Counted from the stretch's first letter, positions 35,342-45,674 are shown. The stretch is DNA of 64,000 nucleotides from Xenopus tropicalis (GCF_000004195.4 NC_030681.2:22832482-22896481); one strand, 5' to 3'. Numbers and translations are program-made. Notes: generated by a model from the letters alone, not told the origin.

Positions 35342-35747
35342 TAGTGATGAGCAAATCTGTCCCGTTTTGCATTGTTGAAAAATTTGCAAATCTTTCAAAA
35401 GATTCGCAAAACGGCGGAACATATGCGAAACGGGGAAAATGTTGTGTGTCAAAAAAAATTGTCACATGCGACAATACATTAGATGCACAACAATTTCTTT
35501 TGATGAGAGAGACAATTCTTTTTTGGCGCAAGAGACAATTCTTTTTTGGTGAGAGAGACAATTCTTTTTGGCGCAAGACAATTCTTTTGACGCGCAACAA
35601 TTCTTTTGACACTTGTGACCATTTTTGGACGCGCTGCAAATTTTTTGTGCCAAATTTTGTTGCCTGTTTCACAAAAATATCCAACAATGGTGAAACGCAG
35701 AAATTCACCACGAATCCATGCCTGGCGAATTTTTTTGCCCATCACTA
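35342..35747. mobile_element. hAT-type MITE, TAGTGATG family, perfect TSD
   Basis: TAGTGATGAGCAAATCTGTC to GCCCATCACTA, bracketed by GTAATGAG at 35334-35341 and 35748-35755. Internal units read GAGACAATTCTTTTTTGG. Frames of 134 and 140 codons across it on opposite strands are not genes. Confidence 0.93.
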
Positions 35748-35805
35748 GTAATGAGAGAAAAAAAACAAAACACTTGTTATAAAATGATAGACACAAATAT
35801 ATATA

Positions 35806-36126
35806 CAGGTGTAGGACCCCTTATCCGGAAACCCATTATCCAGAAAGCTCCGAATTACGGAAAGCCCGTCTCCCATAGACTCCATTTTACTCAAGTAATT
35901 CAGATTTTTAAAATTGATTTCCTTTTTCTCTGTAAAAATAAAACTGTACTTTGTAATTGATCGCAACTAAGATACAATTAATCCTTATTGGGGGCAGAAC
36001 AATCCTATTGGGTTTAATTAATGTTTTATTGGTTTTTCAGTAGACTTAATGTATGAAGATCCAAATTATGGAAAGACCCCTTAACCGGAATACCCCGAGC
36101 ATTCTGGATAACGAGTCCTATACCTA
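35806..36126. mobile_element. Satellite MITE, single-unit form
   Basis: CAGGTGTAGGACCCCTTATC to GAGTCCTATACCTA between TA dinucleotides. It contains one internal unit with GATACAATTAATCC. Both arms are present, so this compact copy shows the basic ~320-bp architecture. Confidence 0.88.
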
Positions 36127-36128
36127 TA

Positions 36129-37329
36129 TATATATATTTTCTATCCATATTTATATATACAAATGTCTTTGTTTCTTTACTATTGCAATGATCATATGCA
36201 TTTAATAGTGACAGTTGCCCCCATAGCTTATGGTATATCCACTGTAATTCTATGAGACATACAGCTCCAAGATTTCAGTGTAGCATTTCAAAAAATACTT
36301 ATTTCTCCTACATCTCCCAAAGATTATGCAAAGTACCCGAGGAAAATGATAGCATTAGCTACAGCACTTTCCACAGCCACTTGAGCACCGGTCTCCACTA
36401 GAGCTGTAATTTTATTGTGATCGGCAACAACATTTGCAGCCAAAACACACAGGCCACAAGAAAAGCTGACACTTGAGATTAATGGCACAGCATGTAAATC
36501 TATTATTTGCAGCACAACACCAGGTTACACTTCAGCCCAGAGTACTTTCATTTGATTTATATATTACAGAACAAATACCCATAGAACTGCCTGTTAGAGC
36601 GTGCGTTTCAGCCACTTCCTCTCCCGTTCACATCCAGTGAAGCCTCATTCAAAGCAAATCTCTGACTGTTGCAAATTGCCATCTTTAAGTACAGTAGGGT
36701 GCTGCAATGTACAATTTTCTCTGACATTAACATCGATAAATATACAACGCCGATGAACCAAAGTGAAAACTCTTGACCTCTTAAAAAGCCAGTTTTTTTT
36801 TTTCCAGTCCTTGTTTGCACGCAGCACTCTGGAACATTGTAAAAACGCTGCTGAAAGTGGTTGATACGGGAATATACTGTGAGAATGGTGGCATTTTCTA
36901 TATTGCATTTTAATTGGTTAACAAAGAAAATGTATACTGTTTTATATTATGGAAGAATGGGATTTATTATAAAAGCATTGGATTTTTATAATGCTAAAAA
37001 GTGGGATATTAAATGTTGTAGAAAATTATAGTAAGGCCACTCCTATTATCTGGGAAGGGGGCCCCAAGAATTTCAGATAAATAATCTCTATTACACTGAG
37101 AATTCTAATATACTAGGAGACTATTCTATCCAAGTTATCATTATATCAAGGATGGTGAAGGAAACAGAGATTAATTAATGTTCATATGTATGGAATATGT
37201 TACCAGAGAAGCAGCCGGTTATAAATGTATACATACCAAGCGTATGCAACCACATGGACTAACAAAAGTCATAGCCAGTTAACATAATTAGCAATACAAT
37301 TATCCACCAAGCAAGCAATTCAATTGTTT
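36129..37329. other. No gene recognised
   Basis: A remnant arm-like strip (CTATTATCTGGGAAGGGGGC, about 37042-37061) suggests an old satellite-MITE end. The remainder is unassigned. Confidence 0.4.
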
Positions 37330-37645
37330 TTTTATTATTATTACTTTATTTATACAGAGATTAAATAGTTCACAAAGCTTTACAGAGATTAAACATCATT
37401 CCCGTCAGTCCCTGCCCCAGTGGAGCTTAATCTAATCTCCCTATAACATACACATATACCACGGTCAATATTATTTGGAACCAATTAGCCTTGCTGTGTG
37501 TTTTTGGAATATGGGAGGAAATCAAATTACCCAGTGTAAACCCACTCAGGTGCAGGGATAACAAACTCCTTGCCAATAGTGCCACGAACAGAACCGAGCC
37601 TAGGACCCCAGCACTGCAGCAGTAGCAGCAATGTAACCACCTCAT
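37330..37645 (-). repeat. tRNA-derived SINE-like copy
   Basis: TTATTATTATTACTTTATTT, CACAAAGCTTTACAGAGATT, CCTGCCCCAGTGGAGCTTA and GGAATATGGGAGGAAATC follow the same order as in the 11953-12185 copy. The simple TTA repeat marks the 3' end on the minus strand. The B-box region (about 37590-37610) is damaged. Confidence 0.6.
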
Positions 37646-37856
37646 CTTGTGGTTGCATTAAATATTTTGTAAACAGACAAAATGCAACTGTGGGTAAAGT
37701 CAATGGAGGGGTGCACACACTTAGTGATTTCTTGGGGTGAAGGAGATGAGAGAAATAGGAACGTAAGGTTAGAGATAAAGATGTTGAGTAGGCCCTAAGC
37801 TTTTATTTCTTGGAGTCCCCCTGACACCACAAATAGGTGATGCAGTTACAGATATA

Positions 37857-38070
37857 CAGTGGTGTGAAAAACTATTTGCCCCCTTCCTGATTTCTTATTC
37901 TTTTGCATGTTTGTCACACTTAAATGTTCTGCTCATCAAAAACCGTTAACTATTAGTCAAAGATAACATAATTGAACACAAAATGCAGTTTTTAAATGAA
38001 GGTTTACGTTATTAAGGGAGAAAAAAAACTCCAAATCTACATGGCCCTGTGTGAAAAAGTGATTGCCCCC
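37857..38070. repeat. Left inverted repeat of Tc1 element (IR/DR)
   Basis: It begins CAGTGGTGTGAAAAACTATT. The outer direct repeat is at the tip; the inner one (GTGTGAAAAAGTGATTGCCC) is at about 38050-38070. Confidence 0.93.
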
Positions 38071-38233
38071 CTTGTTAAAAAATAACTTAACTGTGGTTTA
38101 TCACACCCCCAGTTCAATTTCTGTAGTCACCCCCAGGCCTGATTACTGCCACACCTGTCAATCAAGAAATCACTTAAATAGGAGCTACCTGACACAGAGA
38201 AGTAGACCAAAAGCACCTCAAAAGCTAGACATC

Positions 38234-39256
38234 ATGCCAAGATCCAAAGAAATTCAGGAACAAATGAGAACAAAAGTAATTGAGATCTATCAGTCTGGTA
38301 AAGGTTATAAAGCCATTTCTAAAGCTTTGGGACTCCAGCGAACCACAGTGAGAGCCATTATCCACAAATGGCAAAAACATGGAACAGTGGTGAACCTTCC
38401 CAGGAGTGGCCGGCCGACCAAAATTACCCCAAGAGCGCAGAGACAACTCATCCGAGAGGCCACAAAAGACCCCAGGACAACATCTAAAGAACTGCAGGCC
38501 TCACTTGCCTCAATTAAGGTCAGTGTTCACGACTCCACCATAAGAAAGAGACTGGGCAAAAACGGCCTGCATGGCAGATTTCCAAGGCACAAACCACTTT
38601 TAAGCAAAAAGAACATTAAGGCTCATCTCAATTTTGCTAAAAAACACCTCAATGATTGCCAAGACTTTTGGGAAAATACCTTGTGGACCGACGAGACAAA
38701 AGTTGAACTTTTTGGAAGGTGCGTGTCCCGTTACATCTGGCGTAAAAGTAACACAGCATTTCAGAAAAAGAACATCATACCAACAGTAAAATATGGTGGT
38801 GGTAGTGTGATGGTCTGGGGTTGTTTTGCTGCTTCAGGACCTGGAAGGCTTGCTGTGATAGATGGAACCATGAATTCTACTGTCTACCAAAAAATCCTGA
38901 AGGAGAATGTCCGGCCATCTGTTCGTCAACTCAAGCTGAAGCGATCTTGGGTGCTGCAGCAGGACAATGACCCAAAACACACCAGCAAATCCACCTCTGA
39001 ATGGCTGAAGAAAAACAAAATGAAGACTTTGGAGTGGCCTAGTCAAAGTCCTGACCTGAATCCTATTGAGATGTTGTGGCATGACCTTAAAAAGGCGGTT
39101 CATGCTAGAAAACCCTTAAATAAAGCTGAATTACAACAATTCTGCAAAGATGAGTGGGCCAAAATTCCTCCAGAGCGCTGTAAAAGACTCGTTGCAAGTT
39201 ATCGCAAACGCTTGATTGCAGTTATTGCTGCTAAGGGTGGCCCAACCAGTTATTAG
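38234..39256 (+). CDS. Tc1/mariner-family transposase, 340 aa, intact
   Basis: The protein cuts the element out at its TA-flanked ends and inserts it at a new TA, acting as a DDE nuclease in the nucleus. I place the start at 38234 (MPRSKEIQEQ), giving 340 residues, the usual length for Tc1-type enzymes. The frame is open 57 codons further upstream, but that stretch overlaps the inverted repeat. Residues about 1-115 form two helix-turn-helix DNA-binding modules, joined by a GRPTK motif at 59-63. The catalytic triad is D153 (LWTDET), D244 (QQDNDPKH) and E279 (LNPIE), a DD34E spacing. The glycine-rich block at 188-206 (YGGGSVMVWGC) is also intact. I see no frameshift or internal stop. A host promoter is not evident. 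Present activity is inference; sequence integrity is what I can see. Confidence 0.95.
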   Translation: MPRSKEIQEQMRTKVIEIYQSGKGYKAISKALGLQRTTVRAIIHKWQKHGTVVNLPRSGRPTKITPRAQRQLIREATKDPRTTSKELQASLASIKVSVHDSTIRKRLGKNGLHGRFPRHKPLLSKKNIKAHLNFAKKHLNDCQDFWENTLWTDETKVELFGRCVSRYIWRKSNTAFQKKNIIPTVKYGGGSVMVWGCFAASGPGRLAVIDGTMNSTVYQKILKENVRPSVRQLKLKRSWVLQQDNDPKHTSKSTSEWLKKNKMKTLEWPSQSPDLNPIEMLWHDLKKAVHARKPLNKAELQQFCKDEWAKIPPERCKRLVASYRKRLIAVIAAKGGPTSY

Positions 39257-39261
39257 GTTCA

Positions 39262-39474
39262 GGGGGCAATTACTTTTTCACACAGGGCCATGTAGGTTTG
39301 GAATTTTTTTCTTTCTTAATAATAAAAACCTTCATTTAAAAACTGCATTTTGTGTTCAATTATGTTATCTTTGACTAATAGTTAACGGTTTTTGATGAGC
39401 AGAACATTTAAGTGTGACAAACATGCAAAAGAATAAGAAATCAGGAAGGGGGCAAATAGTTTTTCACACCACTG
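39262..39474. repeat. Right inverted repeat of Tc1 element (IR/DR)
   Basis: It begins 5 bp after the transposase stop with GGGGGCAATTACTTTTTCAC and ends TTTTTCACACCACTG. AATAAAAACC near 39322 could act as a polyadenylation signal for the transposase mRNA. Confidence 0.93.
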
Positions 39475-39586
39475 TAGGTAGATAGATACTTGGTAGTTCA
39501 TTTTTCTTACAGTAGAATGGTAGTCCTGAGTCAGGATTAAATTACAGCACATACACACAAGGGTCTTATCAGGTTACACACTACTA

Positions 39587-39695
39587 CAGGTATGGGAGCT
39601 GTTATCTAGAATGTTCACGACCTGGGGTTTTTCAGAAAAGGGTATTTCTGTTATTTGGATCACTATACTTTTTAGTAAATTTAAGTTACCTAAGT
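39587..39695. mobile_element. Solo left arm of satellite MITE
   Basis: CAGGTATGGGAGCTGTTATC, ACCTGGGGTTTTTCAGA and TATTTGGATCACTATAC follow the left-arm order, but no internal unit or right arm follows. Confidence 0.65.
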
Positions 39696-39978
39696 GTCCC
39701 CACTTCCATCTCATACCCTAACTTATGTCATTTAGACAAGCAAGTTAAGGGTATTGGCGGGGACAGGTCATAACAGAGCCCTGTCAGGCCAGGCCATGGA
39801 CGCAAGTACTAAGTGCTAAGCATTTGTGCTCCATGGTGTTCTTGCACTTGGGCCCTGGATCCAAGTAAGTGACCCCCTATGTTTTGTCCACTCGGCACCA
39901 TATTTGCTTCCAAGAGCACAAACATAACTGAGGTACCAAAAGGGGAAACCCTTTAACTTATCAGTCAGACCTTATTAA

Positions 39979-40165
39979 TAGTGATGAGCAAATCTGTCCT
40001 GTTTCACAAACGCATTTGTTGCGTGACTTTTTTATCACCGCCGTCTTTTTTTTTGCATGACCGCAACTTTTTTTGACGCATGATGAATTTTTCTGTGGCA
40101 AATTTTCATGGAAGTTTCGTGAAACAATTCGCCAATGGCGAAATGCGGAAATTCGCTCATCACTA
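39979..40165. mobile_element. hAT-type MITE, TAGTGATG family, short deletion derivative
   Basis: Only 187 bp, yet the ends (TAGTGATGAGCAAATCTGTC and ATTCGCTCATCACTA) and identical octamers CTTATTAA (39971-39978 and 40166-40173) are intact. Most of the internal tandem units are missing. Confidence 0.92.
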
Positions 40166-40173
40166 CTTATTAA

Positions 40174-41492
40174 CAAGTGACTAAACATTTAAGCAGGGAA
40201 GATTTGAAGAAACCTTGTGCTGTTGCATCCACCCCTCCATTCTTAATACTAGTATGAATCCCAGTACTTGTACAACAGTTGTTTGTAGCCTAAGAAGCAA
40301 TATTGTCTTCCCTGTATATATTTTAGGTTTGTTTACTGATATTTTACAGCGAAAAAGGTGACCTTCAGCTTCAACTTGCCCATTTTCTCATGAGTTAATT
40401 AAAAGCAAGCACCATATTCTTTCTATAGTCACACTGGGACGTTGGGCACTGCAATTGCCTAGAAGCTGCATCCAATTTAAAAATATTTTACCTGGAAATA
40501 AACATGCTTTATGTTGTTTCCAAAATGGATATAAACAAGGCAAAAATGTACTAAATGAGATCAACAACTCCCGTCCCTGACATTAATAAGCATCAATATA
40601 TTATAATATGGAAGCACAAACCCAACACCAGTTTATTCAGAGTTTACATTGCTGCAAATCAGCCGACAGAATCTTACAGAAATCAGTATATGTGTATGAC
40701 GGACCAAGTGAAAGGAACGAAACTAGATGAACTTTTAGCAGCAGCCTGAGCCAAACAAGAGGAAGAGAACATTTTGAAGGGGAATAAAATATTTATAAGT
40801 GCTAAAATCAAGGAACAAAAATAATCTCAGGTGCCCAAACAAAGAGGGCCATGCGTGCTTAGGCTCTGGCTTTTAAGGTGATTGGTTCATCTCTTTCATT
40901 GTAAGCTCTTTCAGCAGTCATTAATATTTTACATAGCCTAAAGCTCCCTTGCATGGTCTGATTTAACAACTAATTGGAAGCGGAAACAAAGCTGTAATTA
41001 CAGTGTGTGGTAATCATAGAAGACGTATTTGTTGTTTTCACTTCCATGCATCTTGTATAGAAAAACTGACAGCAAATATTAAAAAAAATAAGAAAAAACG
41101 TATATATCTAAACACGTATGTTTAGGCAAGAATTTTTATACTTAAATTTTTATACAGAAAATTTACAGTGAAGTATATTAAGAAAGTATACCCAATATAA
41201 ACTATGAAATTCCACTTGTGATTTGTGTTGTGCTTTATTGAGGCTTGGGAACCTGGAAGCTAGCACCACCCTGGAGGTAAGGGTGGCCCAAAGGTTCCCA
41301 GAGTTGGTGGCATCAATAGGTGCACCAGACTTTACCACAAAGAATAAAGAGAATTGTCATAGTGGGAATGGCGCTGCAATGCAATGCTCTGCAGAAGGGT
41401 TTGCAGATGCCCTCTTGTACAACTGCATCTTCTGTTCAATTGTGGCTGAAGCCACGTATGGATCAGTTCCATCTGCTAATGCTCCTGCTGCA
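40174..41492. other. No gene recognised
   Basis: Unique-looking AT-rich sequence. The frame at 41223-41609 (128 codons) crosses into the hAT-like element at 41501 and is rejected. Confidence 0.45.
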
Positions 41493-41500
41493 ATCAATAA

Positions 41501-41797
41501 TAGGGTCAGATTGGGCCAGTGGGACACTGGGAAAAAAACCTGGTGGGCCGCGGCCCGTGTGGGACCGACTGAGCCCAGCCCAATCCTTGCCAACAACTTT
41601 GGCCCTTAGAATGCAACTTAGGCCCTAAGAATGCAAAACAAGAAAAAGAACACGCAAGTTATCATGTAAAACGGCATGTGTATAGGAGGGGGTGGAGGGT
41701 GGAGGAGATGTGTCTGCAGGTTGAGGAGTTTGCGACTGGGGTGGGGGCCCCAAAATTAGATGCCCATGTGGTTCCCAAAAACCTCAGTCTGACACTG
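41501..41797. mobile_element. hAT-like MITE of the CAGGGTCGGACTGG family, aged
   Basis: TAGGGTCAGATTGGGCCAGT on the left and CCTCAGTCTGACACTG on the right are decayed inverted ends. The flanks ATCAATAA and ATCTCCAA match at only five of eight positions. The GGTGGGCC phrase is shared with 21644-21882. Confidence 0.65.
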
Positions 41798-42662
41798 ATC
41801 TCCAACAGAAGAGAAACCTCTTGCTAATCCTGCTGCACAGCTCTGCATTTTTCTGCATGGATATACACATAGCGAGACATAATTTAGACTAACTGGTGGC
41901 TTGGGGAGGGGGCTGTAAGAGCCTGGGGTAGGAAGGCACCTGGGGTGGGAGGAAGGGTTTTGTTCTCCTTGAAGATAATTTTGGATGACAAACCTCCAAT
42001 TTGTGCTAGGCAAAAATGACATCTAAAATAGTCTGTAATTTAAAACAAATTAACAAAAAAAATGAAACCATATAACATATAAAAAATGCATTTCCATGGT
42101 TATCAGATCACTATGGTATTTCAAGGTGAATGTAGTAAAACTCCCATTTTCTCTTTTTGCTTCTAAACAACAGAGTACTATGATGTAACTAGCAACACAC
42201 ATTTTTTTTCAATAAAACAATGGTATTTATGCACCAAATTTATTTCAGATAAAGCCCAACCTTTTTATTTAATTATAGAATAGGTTTATGATGAAAGAAT
42301 TTTGAGATTAGTAGAACATTGCTGATTCTGTTTAAAGAAATATTCTCAACAACTCTATGTAATAAGCAAACTATGATTTTACCCTGTTATTACAACAGCT
42401 GTTGAGTTAAGTTGGCAAAGTAATAATTTCCGGAGTGAATAATGTTATAATTTATATTAATGTGTGTAAGCAGAGTAAGACTGATGCTCTATATAACACA
42501 GGACTGTTTTCTTGGGGAAGTTCAATTAGGCCTAAGCCTTCCATAGCTGACAGTAGTAAGAGTGGGGCATACCAATAACAGTAAAGCATAACAGGTTCCC
42601 CTGACCTGGTGCAAATTGTGTGCCTTTTATTACTTTACCCTATAATATCATTGATAGGCCTT
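41798..42662. other. No feature recognised
   Basis: Nothing beyond AT-rich unique sequence was identified. Confidence 0.45.
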
Positions 42663-42670
42663 GTTGTAAC

Positions 42671-43013
42671 TAGTGATGAGTGAATCTGTCCCGTTTCACT
42701 TCACCGAAAAAATTTGCGAATCTTTCAAAAGATTGGCAAAACGGTGAAAAAAATTGGCGAAACAGCGAAAATGTTGTGTGGCAAAAAAAAAATTGTCACC
42801 CGCGACTATTCTTTTGATGCCTGCAACTATTCTTTTGACCACGCGACTATTTTTGCAACAATTGTTGGATGCGCGACTATTGTTTTGACACGCGACTGTT
42901 CTTGCAACAATTTTTGGACGCGCGGCAAATTTTTTTACCCGTTTCGCGAAACAATCTGCCACTGGGGTAACGCGGAAATAAGCCGCGAATCCATGCCTAG
43001 TTGTCCATCACTA
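42671..43013. mobile_element. hAT-type MITE, TAGTGATG family, perfect TSD
   Basis: TAGTGATGAGTGAATCTGTC to GTTGTCCATCACTA, bracketed by GTTGTAAC at 42663-42670 and 43014-43021. Internal units read GCGACTATTCTTTTGA, the complement of the 30.9-kb units. Confidence 0.93.
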
Positions 43014-43084
43014 GTTGTAACCCATTTTGTTTGCTCAATCCCTCCCCTTATCAATAAATGTCTATTAATGGCACAAAAGAAGTT

Positions 43085-43190
43085 TTTCCAGAAGCAGTAA
43101 CCCATAGCAACCAATCAGCAGCTAGGATTGACTAGTCACCTGTTTAAAAGCAAACTTCTTATTGGTTGTTATGGGTTACAGTTCCTGGGC
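43085..43190. mobile_element. Foldback MITE remnant with X-box/Y-box arms
   Basis: CAGTAACCCATAGCAACCAA (from 43095) and TTGGTTGTTATGGGTTAC (ending 43179) face each other as inverted arms. Outer ends are not clear. It resembles the inner part of the complete element that follows. Confidence 0.55.
43097..43118. promoter_or_regulatory. Composite RFX X-box / NF-Y Y-box motif
   Basis: GTAACC-CAT-AGCAAC (43097-43111) fits GTNRCC(0-3N)RGYAAC exactly. AACCAATCAG (43109-43118) is the reverse complement of CTGATTGGTT, a perfect Y-box CTGATTGGYY. The two overlap by three bases. The facing arm (43161-43179) has the same layout with one X-box mismatch. Confidence 0.45.
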
Positions 43191-43197
43191 AATCTTA

Positions 43198-43384
43198 GGG
43201 GTATATTTATTATGCTGTGTAAAAAGTGGAGTGAAACATTACCAGTGATGTTGCTCATAGCAGCCAATCAGATGCTTTGCTTTGGTTTTCTAACTGTTGA
43301 AATCTAATTGCTGATTGGTTGCCCTGAGCAACATCATCGGTAATGCTTCACTTTACTTTTTACACAGCATGATAAATATACCCC
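43198..43384. mobile_element. Harbinger-like MITE, GGGGTATATTTA family, TTA TSD
   Basis: The ends GGGGTATATTTATTATGCTG and CAGCATGATAAATATACCCC are inverted; TTA lies at 43195-43197 and 43385-43387. TTA duplication and this size fit non-autonomous PIF/Harbinger elements. Each arm contains a CCAAT motif joined to an X-box-like motif. Confidence 0.8.
43311..43332. promoter_or_regulatory. Composite Y-box / X-box motif in MITE right arm
   Basis: CTGATTGGTT (43311-43320) is a perfect Y-box. GTTGCC-CTG-AGCAAC (43318-43332) is a perfect RFX1-type X-box. They overlap by three bases. The left arm (43250-43271) keeps CCAATCAG but has two X-box mismatches. Confidence 0.45.
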
Positions 43385-43387
43385 TTA

Positions 43388-44192
43388 GTGTCTTCTATTA
43401 CATATGGGGGGTAGAATTTATATATCAGTACAGAAAAATACAACAGTACAGTAGAATTCTGTATCCATTGAATATAAAGCGTGATATAACTAACATAATC
43501 CCCATCAGCAACACTCTGACCTATAGCAGTCCTTCCTTTATTAATGCTACTAGTTATGTGCTCCATCATACCAAATTATTTAACCTTTTTGCCAGAAAAC
43601 AAATGAACAAAGCACAGATGCTTCTGTGTCTCCGTCTGTGTTGTCTGTCAGGGTCAAACCGTTGCGCCATTTGGCCAATACCGACCGTTAGGTGCAGAAA
43701 GCAGCTTAAATAAACCTCCACCACAATCCAGTGGTTTTCTGACACTTTTTTATTATTTATATGTTTTAAAAATGAAACAATATTTTCTTGTTATGTCAAG
43801 AATGTACAGTTTTTATTATAAGTGTCTCCTGACCTTGTGAAATCAACTCACCCATATGTTCACAGTATACAGGCAAGAATGTCAGTGCTGTGTGTTATGA
43901 TTTATATATTAAATGAGATGCTATGCATGTACAGAACACCACACACTGGGTGCTATCTACAAAAGCATACATCAGTGCCTGGCATGGGATTCTATCCGTA
44001 AGGATATGTTTTATATATGAAAACACACATCCTTCAAAGTTTACAAGAAAGATGTTCAGTATGTATGCACATGGGGGTCACGTTATTTGTAACAATAAAC
44101 TCCTGTTCTGCTAGCACTGTGCACATTTCTGTAAATGCAGCAATCAAAGGGGTGGATTCTACTTTTATTTCACCTTCAATAACTATTCATAA
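43388..44192. other. No gene recognised
   Basis: The 132-codon frame at 43315-43713 starts inside the MITE and has no domain. Nothing else is visible. Confidence 0.45.
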
Positions 44193-44194
44193 TA

Positions 44195-44984
44195 CAGGTA
44201 TGGGACCTGTTTTCCAGAATGCTCATTACCTGGGGGGATCATTCCGTAATTTGGATCTCCATAACTTTAGTCTACTAAAAATAATTTCAATATTGAATAA
44301 ACCCAATAGGATTGTTCTGCCCCCAATAAGGGGTAATTATATCTTAGTTGGGATCAAGTACAGGTACTGTTTTATTATTACAGAGAAAAGGGAATCATTT
44401 AACCATTAAATAAACCCAATAGGGCTGTTCTGCCCCAATAAGGGGTAATTATATCTTAGTTGGGATCAAGTACAGGTACTGTTTTATTATTACAGAGAAA
44501 AGGGAATCATTTAACCATTAAATAAACCCAATAGGGCTGTTCTGCCCCAATAAGGGGTAATTATATCTTAGTTGGGATCAAGTACAGGTACTGTTTTATT
44601 ATTACAGAGAAAAGGGAATCATTTAACCATTAAATAAACCCAATAGGGCTGTTCTGCCCCCAATAAGGGGTAATTATATCTTAGTTGGGATCAAGTACAG
44701 GTACTGTTTTATTATTACAGAGAAAAAGGAAATCATTTAACCATTAAATAAACCCAATAGGGCTGTTCTGCCCTCAATAAGGGGTAATTATATCTTAGTT
44801 GGGATCAAGTACAGGTACTGTTTTATTATTACAGAGAAAAGGGAATCATTTAACCATTAAATAAACCCAATAGGGCTGTTCTGCCCCCAATAAGGGGTAA
44901 TTATATCTATAATGGAGTCTATGGGAGATGCCCTTTCCATAATTTGGAACTTTCTGGATAACGGGTTTCGCAATCCCATACTTG
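44195..44984. mobile_element. Satellite MITE, 6 internal units
   Basis: CAGGTATGGGACCTGTTTTC to AATCCCATACTTG, with TA at 44193-44194 and 44985-44986. TAATTATATC recurs at 44334, 44446, 44558, 44671, 44785 and 44898, i.e. spacings of 112, 112, 113, 114 and 113. The 112-bp units lack one C in the CCCCC run; the 114-bp step carries an extra A in GAAAAAGG. Confidence 0.92.
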
Positions 44985-44986
44985 TA

Positions 44987-45506
44987 CCTTTTTTATCCCT
45001 TTAGAAAAACAGTACATTTCTTTTTCTTGTGTTACGGCTCAAGGAAGGGTTAGGGAGCCTTAGCCTTCCCAAAAAGAGATAAATTGGCACATATAAGTAT
45101 ACAGTAACAAGATCTCCTTTGGTAAGCCATTTATTGGTAGCCCCCAAACCCAAATGTTCCCCTTCTTTTTCTGGTATTCTGGCAAACCTCCAATGGCAAT
45201 GGAAAGGAGAAAAAATATATAGTGGCTTTAAAGATAGAAGTAGAAATGATATTATGTGCACTGTAAGGTAAGCCATGGGATCACATGGTAATAATAACCA
45301 GTCTGATCAAACATGGCTGCCTGCACCAGGACCCACCTCCCTGAGTACTTGCTAGCAGCATTTTGTGGCCCAAATAGTATTGTTTTCCCAACTGGTTGTG
45401 GGCTCTATTATCCAGTACCTCTGCTGGGGTAAACCATTTTACTATGACAGGTACCATTTTAAGCAAACAAACCCCCAAAAATAAACACTTTCACAGCTGT
45501 TAATAT
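44987..45506. other. No feature recognised
   Basis: Two minus-strand frames (91 and 65 codons) are unsupported. Confidence 0.45.
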
Positions 45507-45536
45507 TATGGGGTGTCTTTATTAACACTGGAGAGA

Positions 45537-45558
45537 GTTGCCCATAGCAACCAATCAG
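45537..45558. promoter_or_regulatory. Composite X-box / Y-box motif, left arm
   Basis: GTTGCC-CAT-AGCAAC (45537-45551) and AACCAATCAG (45549-45558) are both perfect consensus matches with a three-base overlap. Confidence 0.45.
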
Positions 45559-45607
45559 ATCTTTGCTTTTGTTTTCGAACTTGTGGGCGACTGTTCAAAT
45601 TAATTTG

Positions 45608-45629
45608 CTGATTGGTTGCTAAGGGCAAC
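45608..45629. promoter_or_regulatory. Composite Y-box / X-box motif, right arm
   Basis: CTGATTGGTT (45608-45617) and GTTGCT-AAG-GGCAAC (45615-45629; perfect X-box on the minus strand as GTTGCC-CTT-AGCAAC) mirror the left arm. The two modules of this element face each other about 50 bp apart. Confidence 0.45.
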
Positions 45630-45674
45630 ATCACTGGTGATGTTTGTCTCCAATGGTGATAAATACACCCCTAT

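Larger units (their letters stand above)
37857..39474 (+). mobile_element. Complete, apparently intact Tc1-like transposon
   Basis: The element is 1618 bp, lies between TA dinucleotides (37855-37856 and 39475-39476), and has ~213-bp inverted ends. The outer ~140 bp of the two ends are identical by eye; the few differences sit in the inner third. Each end carries two direct repeats of the form GTGTGAAAAA-CT/GT-TTGCCCCC, one at the tip and one about 190 bp inside, the IR/DR arrangement in which Tc1-type transposases bind two sites per end. One uninterrupted transposase gene lies between. Structure and integrity suggest a young insertion. Confidence 0.96.
45510..45671. mobile_element. Harbinger-like MITE, GGGGTGTCTTTATTA end, TAT flanks
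   Basis: GGGGTGTCTTTATTAACACTG and GGTGATAAATACACCCC are inverted ends; TAT lies at 45507-45509 and 45672-45674. It is a shorter relative of 43198-43384, with the same GTTGCCCATAGCAACC core in both arms. Confidence 0.75.

Noticed and set aside
38063..38233. Upstream extension of the transposase frame to an ATG at 38063
   Set aside because: The extra 57 codons overlap the inverted repeat. The 340-residue length and the placement of the catalytic residues at 153/244/279 favour the start at 38234.
37857..39474. Tc1 transposase as the mobiliser of the TA-flanked satellite elements
   Set aside because: Both use TA targets, but the ends differ (CAGTGGTGTGAAAAA against CAGGTATGGGACC), so there is no sequence support for cross-mobilisation.
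41223..41609. 128-codon + strand open frame
   Set aside because: It runs into the aged hAT-like element at 41501 and shows no domain.
43315..43713. 132-codon + strand open frame
   Set aside because: It begins inside a Harbinger-like element and has no recognisable domain.
44334..44960. CRISPR-like regular repeats
   Set aside because: The 113-bp units are contiguous, without unique spacers, and lie inside a vertebrate transposable element.
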